NCBI GenBank assembly: GCA_902826155.1
Contig: CADEDU010000108.1
Coordinates: 1-18,838, forward strand
Length of the DNA: 18,838 nucleotides
Direction: 5' to 3'
Origin: an uncultured beta proteobacterium
Lineage (GTDB): Bacteria > Pseudomonadota > Gammaproteobacteria > Burkholderiales > SG8-39
Shown here: one piece after another, positions 1 to 6,191 of the stretch
Position numbering within the stretch: the first letter of the stretch is position 1
Layout of the letters: the number at the start of each line of letters is the position of its first letter
The notes under the pieces: generated by a model
The model's input: only the letters and a program-made list of their open reading frames with translations
The model's database searches: none
What the model was told of the DNA's origin: nothing
Translations under genes and position numbers: made by a program

Positions 1-68
1 GGCGGGGTCTCCCAGCCGCTGCGCATGTCGAGCGTGTAGAACTCGTCGTGTTTCTTGGTGATCGCCAT
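1..68 (-). CDS. Probable small cupin-type protein, N-terminal fragment (window edge)
   Basis: Only the first 22 codons are present; the gene runs off the left edge. The translation begins MAITKKHDEFYTLDMRSGWE, followed by TPP. The ATG at 68-66 is preceded by GGGAGG four bases upstream, and the gene lies 33 bp after the stop of the DapA-like gene on the same strand. A short polar N-terminus leading into a 'W-x-x-P-P' segment is, from memory, typical of small single-domain cupin proteins found in catabolic operons. No metal-binding cupin motif is visible in this fragment, so the family call is tentative. If it is a cupin, it would be a candidate dioxygenase or isomerase closing the gene set. 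Confidence 0.55.
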   Translation of the reverse strand, partial: MAITKKHDEFYTLDMRSGWETP

Positions 69-101
69 GATGCCTCCCGTGTTCAGGTGTTCAGGCTCGA
101 A

Positions 102-1049
102 TCAGACCGTCGCGGCGCCCGCCAGCGCCTCGCGCAGGCCCGGCATGTCGAAGCCGCGCTCCTTCAATCCGGCGAACAGCTTGCCGTGCTCCTCCTGCGA
201 CAGTTCGATCAGCGGCGGACGCACCGTCACGTACTCAGGGTCATCGCCGTACTGCGCGATGATCGCCTTGAGCGCCGGAATCATCGGCACGCTCTGCACC
301 ACTTTGCGGGTGGCGGTGATGTCGGCCTGGAACGCGTCGGCTTGCGGCGTCTGCCAGTTGCGATAGACCTTGTCGATCGGCCCGGGGTTGACGTTGCCGG
401 TCGCGGTGATGCACCCCACCCCGCCATGGCGCAGTCCGTCGAGCAGGAACACTTCGCTGCCGGGAAACACCTCGAAGCCGGCTTTGGCGAAATTGTCGAG
501 CACCGCCTTGGTGTTGTTCCAGTCGCCCGAGGAATCCTTCAGCCCGACCACGTTGGCCGGATACCCCTTGAGCAGCCGCTCGATCACCTTGAGCGTGATC
601 GGCACCGCCGACACCGGCGGGATGTGGTACAGGTAAAGCTGCAATCGCGCATCGCCCACGCGCTGCACCACCTCGGAGAAATTCCGATAGATGCCTTCGT
701 CGGGCACGCCCTTGTAATAGAACGGCGGCAGCATCAGCACGCCGGCACAGCCGTTCTTCACCGCGTGCGCGGTGAGCTTGACCGAATCGGTGAGCGCGCT
801 GCAGCCGGTACCCGGCATGAGCTTCGACGCAGGCACGCCCGCACCGATGAGGCGCTCGAGCAGCATCATCCGCTCTTCGACCGAAAGCGAATTCGCTTCG
901 CTGTTGGTGCCGAAGATCGCCAGCCCGGAGCAGCCGTGCGCGAGGAGCCACTTGCAGTGCTTGATGAAGCGCTCGGCATCGGGGCTGTAGTCGCGCTTGA
1001 ACGGCGTGACGACGGGGGACAGAACACCTCTCAATCGCTGCTGGGTCAT
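102..1049 (-). CDS. DapA/NanA-superfamily Schiff-base aldolase or dehydratase
   Basis: The 315-residue protein has the length and core of the dihydrodipicolinate synthase superfamily (class I TIM-barrel lyases). These bind pyruvate or another 2-oxoacid as a Schiff base on a lysine. Lys171 in VVGLKDSSGD fits the Schiff-base lysine, Tyr141 in LYLYHIPPVS fits the catalytic tyrosine, and G47-T-N-S-E-A52 replaces the usual GTTGE loop. The arginine that follows the tyrosine in true DapA (YNVPSR, binding aspartate semialdehyde) is Val146 here, so this is probably not lysine biosynthesis. More likely roles are a pyruvate-releasing aldolase, hydratase-aldolase or sugar-acid dehydratase. The start at 1049 is chosen over one nine codons upstream because AGGAGGT lies six bases before it (1062-1056). 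It sits 80 bp downstream of the hydrolase gene and 33 bp before the cupin-like gene. Confidence 0.9.
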   Translation of the reverse strand: MTQQRLRGVLSPVVTPFKRDYSPDAERFIKHCKWLLAHGCSGLAIFGTNSEANSLSVEERMMLLERLIGAGVPASKLMPGTGCSALTDSVKLTAHAVKNGCAGVLMLPPFYYKGVPDEGIYRNFSEVVQRVGDARLQLYLYHIPPVSAVPITLKVIERLLKGYPANVVGLKDSSGDWNNTKAVLDNFAKAGFEVFPGSEVFLLDGLRHGGVGCITATGNVNPGPIDKVYRNWQTPQADAFQADITATRKVVQSVPMIPALKAIIAQYGDDPEYVTVRPPLIELSQEEHGKLFAGLKERGFDMPGLREALAGAATV

Positions 1050-1129
1050 GCCACTACCTCCTGATCTCCGCGTCATCTGCGGCTTGCGTTGTTGCGGTTT
1101 GGTGGTTTGGCTGTTCGGCGCTGAGCGGC

Positions 1130-2035
1130 TTAGCGCCCCAGCTCAATGAAATCACGGATCTCCTGCCCGAGCACGTCTTCCTCGGTGCCGACGTGCGCGA
1201 TCGACGAGATGTGATTGTGGTGCATGAGCCGCACCACCCGCGGCGCGCGCTTGCGGTGCTGGGCGACGCGATGGGCGAATTCCAGGCCGTAGATGTCGAG
1301 CAGGGGATTCTCGTGCTCGGCAATGCCGATGAACACCGGCATGTCGCAATTCGCCGCGTGCGTGACGCATGAGCGGGCCTCGTACTTCGAGACATCGGCG
1401 CCGTAGTAGATCTTCACCGGCTCGGCGTTGGGATTGTCGGGGCTCGCGTCCGCCCGCAGCCGGCCCGAGAGCAGGATCAGGCTGGCAATGCCCGGCCCGT
1501 CCTTGGGCCGCACCACCGGATCGAGCGCGTAGGTGGCGATGTGCGTCGCGCCCGCCGAGTGCCCGGTCAGATGAATCTTGTTCGGGTCGCCGCCGTAGCG
1601 CGCGATGTTCTGCTTGAGCCAGCGGATCGCGCCGGCGATGTCTTCTGAGCCGCCGGGATACGGCGCGACATCACCATTGCGGTACTCGATGTTGACGCCG
1701 ACGAAGCCGTGCCGCGCGAAATACCACAGCACGTTCTCGTAGATCTCCGGGCTCACGATCTTGCCGCCGCGTACGAAGGCGCCGCCGTGGACGAACGCCA
1801 TCACCCCGCCGTGCGTGGCACCGGTAGGCGTGAACACGTCGAGCACCTGGCGCGGGTCCGGCCCGTAATGGATGTCGCGCTCGACCTTCGCCAGCTTGGG
1901 CGCGCTCGCCAGCATCTTGTCGTAGATGGCGAACGTGATGTCGCGATGCTTCTGGATGTTCCGGCCCCAGATCGGACCGATCTCGAGCAGCGTGGCGCGA
2001 TCGGCGGCGGACAGATTCGGAAAGGGTTGGATCAT
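1130..2035 (-). CDS. Alpha/beta hydrolase (carboxylesterase / BD-FAE-like)
   Basis: A 301-residue soluble alpha/beta-hydrolase-fold enzyme. Visible elements are the oxyanion-hole motif HGGAF (residues 83-87), nucleophile elbow GHSAG with Ser150, and a late histidine in HNHISSIAHVG (His275). Acidic candidates for the triad lie in GIAEHENPLLD (about 238-247). HGG plus GHSAG is the pattern of hormone-sensitive-lipase-like esterases and of kynurenine formamidase-like enzymes, so the bond cleaved could be an ester, an amide or an acyl-formyl bond. There is no signal peptide, so it is probably cytoplasmic. The start at 2035 has GAGGA four bases upstream; an in-frame start 30 codons earlier would overlap the monooxygenase and encode an arginine/cysteine-rich leader unlike the family. 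It follows the monooxygenase stop by 16 bp, which implies co-transcription. Confidence 0.9.
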   Translation of the reverse strand: MIQPFPNLSAADRATLLEIGPIWGRNIQKHRDITFAIYDKMLASAPKLAKVERDIHYGPDPRQVLDVFTPTGATHGGVMAFVHGGAFVRGGKIVSPEIYENVLWYFARHGFVGVNIEYRNGDVAPYPGGSEDIAGAIRWLKQNIARYGGDPNKIHLTGHSAGATHIATYALDPVVRPKDGPGIASLILLSGRLRADASPDNPNAEPVKIYYGADVSKYEARSCVTHAANCDMPVFIGIAEHENPLLDIYGLEFAHRVAQHRKRAPRVVRLMHHNHISSIAHVGTEEDVLGQEIRDFIELGR

Positions 2036-2051
2036 CGGGTCCTCACACCAC

Positions 2052-3332
2052 TCAATTGACTGCCGCCGCCGCTTGCAAACTATCCAGCAACGCCGCGCGA
2101 CGCATGTACGCCTTGGCGCCTTCACGGTTCTCCGCGGTGCGGCGCAGCTCGTCGAGATTGGTCTGGCGCACGGCGGGGTCGCGCTCTTCCATCAGCTTCT
2201 TGTTGCGGATGGTCTGTGCCTGCGTGTAGTCGACCGCCGCCTTGCGCCGCTGTCGATCGTAGACCGCCAACAGCGATGCATCAGCCTCACCGCGCCACAC
2301 CCGGGTGAGCTTTTCCACCAGATTGATCGCGTCGTGAATGCCGCCGTTCATCCCCATGCCGCCGATCGGATTGTTGACGTGCGCGGCGTCGCCCACCAGC
2401 AGTACGCGGCCCTTGACGAACGTTTCGGCCACCCGCTGGCTCACGCTGTAGACGTTGACGTACTCCACCTCATAGCGTCCGGGCTTCGGAAAGAATTTCT
2501 GCAGCCGCGCCTCGACGTTCTCGGGGCGCAGCGCCTCCTCCTCGGACTCGCCGACACGCGTGGGAAAGATCGCGCGCCACAGTCCTGGTGCCCGCTTGCC
2601 GGTGACCTTGAACAGGTTGCACCACTCGTCGGGGTCGGACCAGTAGTTGCGGAACACCAGGCGCGGATCGTTCTGCTTGAAATCGTGCGTGGTAGCGATC
2701 TTGATGAAACTCTCGGGATAGGTGAATCCTTCGAACGCGATGCCCGCCGCCTTGCGCACCGTGCTTCGCCCGCCGTCAGCACCGATCAGGTAGCGCGCGC
2801 GGTGCAGTTCCATGCCGCCCGGTCCTTCGGCGTGCACGCTCACCGCGTCGGCGCCTTGCTCGATCTCCGTCACGCAGCGCGCGAAGCGCACGTCGAAATC
2901 GCTCTCGTCGGCGTACTGCCGGGCGATGTCGCCGGTGAGCTTGTATTGCTCATACTGCAGCACGTAGGGAAACGGAAACTCGTCCTTCAACAGAGACAGG
3001 TCGAACTCGGCCACCACGTCTTTGGAGAGCCGGTCGCGGAACGCGTACACCGGCGAGATCAACCCGCGCGGAATGATCTTCTCGGCGATGCCCAGGGCGT
3101 GGAGCATCTCGATCGTCGGCGGATGCAGCGATGCGGCGCGCTGATCCTCCACCGGTGCGGGCTCCTGCTCGAGCACGGTCACCTTGATGCCGGCGCGGTT
3201 CAACGCCAGCGCGCACACCATGCCGACCGGGCCGGCGCCGACGATGATCACGCGCTCGTCGTTGGCATTGTTGCCTCGGCCACGCTCACCGGCGCTGCCG
3301 GCACGGCTGGTACTGCTCGTATCGCTGGTCAT
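2052..3332 (-). CDS. FAD-dependent aromatic-type monooxygenase
   Basis: A 426-residue class A flavoprotein monooxygenase (PHBH/MhpA-type fold, FAD_binding_3) that would insert one oxygen atom using NAD(P)H and O2. The ADP-binding GxGxxG motif is VIIVGAGPVGMVCA (GAGPVG at 32-37). The DG motif that contacts FAD and NAD(P)H is YLIGADGGRSTVR (DGG at 186-188), and the GD motif binding the FAD ribityl chain is VLLVGDAAHVNNP (GDAAH 314-318). The ~550-residue MhpA-type enzymes carry an extra C-terminal thioredoxin-like domain that is absent here. Residues 1-26 are a Ser/Thr/Gly/Arg-rich leader before the Rossmann strand. I chose the ATG at 3332 because it is the first start after the upstream gene's stop, 13 bp away; the Shine-Dalgarno is weak, which suggests coupling to the upstream gene. 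A phenol-like or heterocyclic substrate is likely but cannot be read from sequence. Confidence 0.9.
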   Translation of the reverse strand: MTSDTSSTSRAGSAGERGRGNNANDERVIIVGAGPVGMVCALALNRAGIKVTVLEQEPAPVEDQRAASLHPPTIEMLHALGIAEKIIPRGLISPVYAFRDRLSKDVVAEFDLSLLKDEFPFPYVLQYEQYKLTGDIARQYADESDFDVRFARCVTEIEQGADAVSVHAEGPGGMELHRARYLIGADGGRSTVRKAAGIAFEGFTYPESFIKIATTHDFKQNDPRLVFRNYWSDPDEWCNLFKVTGKRAPGLWRAIFPTRVGESEEEALRPENVEARLQKFFPKPGRYEVEYVNVYSVSQRVAETFVKGRVLLVGDAAHVNNPIGGMGMNGGIHDAINLVEKLTRVWRGEADASLLAVYDRQRRKAAVDYTQAQTIRNKKLMEERDPAVRQTNLDELRRTAENREGAKAYMRRAALLDSLQAAAAVN

Positions 3333-3345
3333 GCTCGTCGTCGGA

Positions 3346-4947
3346 TCAGTCGAACACCGTCTCGGAATAGTGCGCGGCATCGACCACGGCCTCGATCACC
3401 ACCGGGCCGTTGGCATGCAACGCAAGACGCAGCTCGCGTTCCAGATCGGCTGGGTTGCGCACGCCCACTGCCCGCACGCCGAAATAGTGCGACGGTGGCG
3501 CCTCGTAGCCGCCGGGAATCGTCTGCGTGCCGTAGTGCTGGAAGCTGCGCCGCTCCTGCTTGACCTTGATCAGGCTGAGCCAGCGGTCGTCGAGCACCAC
3601 GAACGGAATCGCCAGCCCGAGTCGCTTCGCCACGGTGAGCTCGCCGCAGGTCATCTGAAAGCAGCCATCACCGACGATGCACACCACCGGCAGATCGGGT
3701 CGCGCGATCTTGGCGGCAATCGCCGCCGGCAGGCCGAAGCCCATCGACGACCAGCAATTGGTGATGAGGAACGTGCGCGGCTCGTGCGCCGTCCACTGGC
3801 TGGCGATCTGATGCGTGTGCGCGCCGACATCAAACGCCAGCACACCGCCGCGCGGCAGCACGCGCCGAACCACGTCGATCGCCTGATGCGGCGCGAAATT
3901 CGGCGCCGCCGGCCGCAGCGCCGCCTGGAAAGCGTCGCGATGCGCCTTGATGGCGCCGGCTTCCCAGCCGTGACTGAACGCAGGCAACCGGTTGATGGCA
4001 GCCACCGATGCATCGAGGTTGCCGATCAGCTCATCGGCGACGTTCACACTCGCGTCGACGTCGGCATGCTCGATGTCGATGTGCACCAGCGGCACCGTAC
4101 CGATCCACGCCTCGTACTCGACTTCGGCGGTGTCGTAGCCCAGGCCGATGATGAGATCGGCGTTGCGCACGAAGGCGCGCTGCAGCTTGCGCCTGGCGCG
4201 TTCGATACAACCGACCGACAGCGGATGCGATTCGTCGATCAGCCCCTTGGCCATCGTCGTGGAGGCGAACGGCAGCCGATGGTGTTCGATCGCCCGCTGC
4301 AACAATGCGGGCTGTTTCATGCGCATCGCGTTGGCGCCGAGCACGACGATCGGCCGCTTCGCTTCGCGCAATCGGGCGGCCACGCGCGCGATCGCCGCTT
4401 CGCTGGCCGGCGCCACCTCGCTCGGAACGACCAGCTCGGGCATCGACTCGGTCGCTTCGGCCAGGGCTACGTCCTCGGGCAGATCGATGTGAACCGGGCC
4501 TTGCGGCTCGGCCAGCGCGATCGACAGCGCCTCGCGCAGCGTGGCGGCAATGTTGCCGGGCGCAAGCGCGAACGAGGCCTTGGTGATCGGCTTGAACAGC
4601 TGATGATGGTCGATCCACATCTGCACGCGGCGCCCGAGTTGCGGCCGGTGCAGATTGCAGGTGATCGCGAGCATCGGCGAACGGTCGAGATACGCGTTGC
4701 CCACGCCGGTGGTGAGATTGGTGGCGCCCGGTCCGAGCGTGGCGATCGCCAGGCCGGGAATGCCGGTCATGCGTGCCGACACGTCCGCGGCGAAGGCGGC
4801 CGAGCCTTCGTGTGCGGTGAGCACGAACTCGATGCCGCCGGCGCGCATCGCTTCGATCAACGGCAGCACGTTGCCGCTGGGCACGCCGAAGCCGTGGGTG
4901 ATGCCCGCGGCCTTGAGGATGCGAACGATCAGATCAACGTTGTTCAT
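3346..4947 (-). CDS. Thiamine-diphosphate-dependent 2-oxoacid decarboxylase/synthase family enzyme
   Basis: A 533-residue enzyme with the three-domain architecture of acetolactate synthase, benzoylformate decarboxylase and sulfoacetaldehyde acetyltransferase. The N-terminal PYR domain has the cofactor-activating glutamate at Glu47 (VLTAHEGSAAFAA) and a family hallmark, TLGPGATNLTTGVGNA (about 70-85). A central FAD-type Rossmann domain covers roughly 185-330. The C-terminal PP domain holds the ThDP/metal motif GDG at 426-428. After the usual 24-residue spacing the motif ends in Asp453-Asp454, where most relatives have Asn-Asn or Asn-Asp; Asp454 is at the metal-ligand position. It is the first gene of the minus-strand catabolic set. 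The ATG at 4947 fits the family N-terminus although no strong Shine-Dalgarno precedes it. Substrate is unknown; an aromatic or branched 2-oxoacid would suit the neighbours. Confidence 0.9.
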   Translation of the reverse strand: MNNVDLIVRILKAAGITHGFGVPSGNVLPLIEAMRAGGIEFVLTAHEGSAAFAADVSARMTGIPGLAIATLGPGATNLTTGVGNAYLDRSPMLAITCNLHRPQLGRRVQMWIDHHQLFKPITKASFALAPGNIAATLREALSIALAEPQGPVHIDLPEDVALAEATESMPELVVPSEVAPASEAAIARVAARLREAKRPIVVLGANAMRMKQPALLQRAIEHHRLPFASTTMAKGLIDESHPLSVGCIERARRKLQRAFVRNADLIIGLGYDTAEVEYEAWIGTVPLVHIDIEHADVDASVNVADELIGNLDASVAAINRLPAFSHGWEAGAIKAHRDAFQAALRPAAPNFAPHQAIDVVRRVLPRGGVLAFDVGAHTHQIASQWTAHEPRTFLITNCWSSMGFGLPAAIAAKIARPDLPVVCIVGDGCFQMTCGELTVAKRLGLAIPFVVLDDRWLSLIKVKQERRSFQHYGTQTIPGGYEAPPSHYFGVRAVGVRNPADLERELRLALHANGPVVIEAVVDAAHYSETVFD

Positions 4948-5063
4948 GCCGGCGCGGGGGCGTCGTGACGAGAGGGTGTGGCGGACTCAAACGAGGGCCC
5001 GGAACCGCAGCGCGTGAGCACGCTCGCGTCGCAATGCACGCATGACATTCCGGAACAAGGCAG

Positions 5064-5069
5064 AGTCTA
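5064..5069 (-). promoter_or_regulatory. Candidate -10 element for the catabolic operon
   Basis: Read on the minus strand this is TAGACT, a plausible sigma-70 -10 hexamer. Transcription would start near 5057 and leave a leader of about 110 nt before the ThDP gene. No good -35 lies at 17 bp; the T-rich tail of the neighbouring terminator occupies the region about 16 bp upstream. This is a weak, pattern-only call. Confidence 0.25.
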
Positions 5070-5085
5070 GCAGCCGCCACGCGAC

Positions 5086-5111
5086 AAAAAAGCCGGGGCG
5101 CGCCCGGCTTT
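5086..5111 (-). terminator. Rho-independent terminator of the OmpA-like gene
   Basis: A perfect 9-bp stem AAAGCCGGG / CCCGGCTTT (5089-5097 and 5103-5111) closes a five-base GC loop. On the minus strand it is followed by a run of six T residues. It lies about 46 bp beyond the stop of the OmpA-like gene in the correct orientation, and isolates that gene from the ThDP operon. Confidence 0.85.
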
Positions 5112-5157
5112 GGGGTGGATCGAAGCAGCCGCGCAGCCGCGGACTGCCTTCTCGACG

Positions 5158-6024
5158 CTACTGCAGCAATTCGATCCGCCGGTTGTGCTGGCGCCCCTCG
5201 GGCGTGCCGTTGTCGGCGATCGGCCGTTCTTCGCCGAAGCCGGTGGTGGCAAGGGAATCAGCCGCGACGCCTTTGTCGGCAAGGTACTTCTTGACCGACT
5301 CGGCGCGCGCCAGCGACAGCGTCTTGTTGCTGCCCGGATCGCCCACGTTGTCGGTGTGCCCGGCGATGGTGAGCTTGCGTCCGTCGTCCTTGAGTACGGC
5401 GGCCACCAGATCGAGGCGCGGCCGGTACTCGTTGGGAATCTCGGCGCTACCGGTGGCGAACTCGATCGTCAGATTCAGCAGCACAGCCGGGTCGAAAGCG
5501 CGCCCGGACGCACCGGCCGCCGCAACCTTGATCGCGCTCTGCAGCGAAGCACCATCGAAGAACCCGCTGATCCATTTCTCGAAGTCGGCCTTCAATCCGT
5601 CGGTGCCCACCAGACCTTCGAGGCTCAAGCGGTTGCCGGCAAGGTTGAATTTGAAATCCCCCAGCCCGCGCAGCCGCGCGAACAGATCGAGCAGCCGGCC
5701 CTTCCACTTCGGCATCGCGGCACCGGATTCGATCTTCAACTGGTCGACCACATTGCCGATGCCGTAGACCACCTGCGCCTGCAGCAGCAGCGACTGGCGC
5801 GCGGCCTCGTCGGGCACGGTGCCGGTGAGCGTGATCTTGCCCTCGGCGAGGCTTAAACCGAGGTTGGGGCCGGCGGCCACGCGCTGTGCGCTTGGCGGCT
5901 GGAACAACATCGCCGGAATCGGCCCGGCCATGGTCAGAATGACAGTAAAGATCGCCACCACCGAGGCAATGCCCAGGAAGATGATGACTATCACGGAGAT
6001 GTCTTGATCGTCGTCGTCGAACAC
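5158..6024 (-). CDS. Membrane-anchored BON/OmpA-domain protein (peptidoglycan-binding)
   Basis: A 288-residue protein. Residues 1-9 are very acidic (MFDDDDQDIS region) and residues 10-33 form one hydrophobic segment without a signal-peptidase site, so it is probably an inner-membrane anchor. Residues about 52-100 (LGLSLAEGKITLTGTVPDEA) resemble a BON domain, and 122-152 (FNLAGNRLSLEGLVG) a second BON-like repeat. Residues about 183-288 are an OmpA C-terminal domain with GHTDNVGDPGSNKTLSLARA: Asp205 and Arg220 match the diaminopimelate-binding pair, and NRRIEL is near the end. The order TM-BON-OmpA recalls mycobacterial ArfA/OmpATb. The GTG start at 6024 is preferred over an upstream ATG because AAAAGGGG sits six bases before it (6038-6031). 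It appears to be a single-gene unit with its own terminator; a cell-envelope role is inferred. Confidence 0.85.
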   Translation of the reverse strand: MFDDDDQDISVIVIIFLGIASVVAIFTVILTMAGPIPAMLFQPPSAQRVAAGPNLGLSLAEGKITLTGTVPDEAARQSLLLQAQVVYGIGNVVDQLKIESGAAMPKWKGRLLDLFARLRGLGDFKFNLAGNRLSLEGLVGTDGLKADFEKWISGFFDGASLQSAIKVAAAGASGRAFDPAVLLNLTIEFATGSAEIPNEYRPRLDLVAAVLKDDGRKLTIAGHTDNVGDPGSNKTLSLARAESVKKYLADKGVAADSLATTGFGEERPIADNGTPEGRQHNRRIELLQ

Positions 6025-6191
6025 AGCGTTCCCCTTTTTGTTCGAGCTGAATGTAATCGTTGTGGGCGGTGCCGCCCTTGCCACGCGACGGTGGCGCGCG
6101 ATTTCATGGGTGACCGCTGGATGCCCGCGCGGGTGATCAGGCGCAACCGGCGAGGTCGCGTGCGCGGCCAGCGAAACCGCGCGATTCTAAC
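6025..6191. other. Intergenic region upstream of the OmpA-like gene
   Basis: This 167-bp gap separates the HyuB stop from the OmpA-like start. It has a near-continuous inverted repeat GGGCGG-TG-CCGCCC at 6064-6077, about 40 bp from the GTG start, and a hairpin GCGCGG / CCGCGC at 6162-6182 just after the HyuB stop. The latter lacks a T run, so it is not a convincing intrinsic terminator. No convincing sigma-70 pair is visible. Confidence 0.45.

Larger units (their letters stand above)
4948..5157. other. Intergenic region between ThDP operon and ompA-like gene
   Basis: This 210-bp gap holds the terminator of the OmpA-like gene at its right end and must hold the promoter of the downstream minus-strand catabolic operon. 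It contains the palindrome TTCCGGAA near 5049-5056 and an inverted repeat GCGTG-AG-CACGC at 5012-5023, either of which could bind a regulator. No gene is seen in it. Confidence 0.6.

Noticed and set aside
3184..4968. Long plus-strand frame antisense to the ThDP gene (and similar ones at 1926-3563 and 6270-8048)
   Set aside because: All are His/Arg-rich mirror frames of genes with intact motifs; none has a plausible ribosome site or domain.
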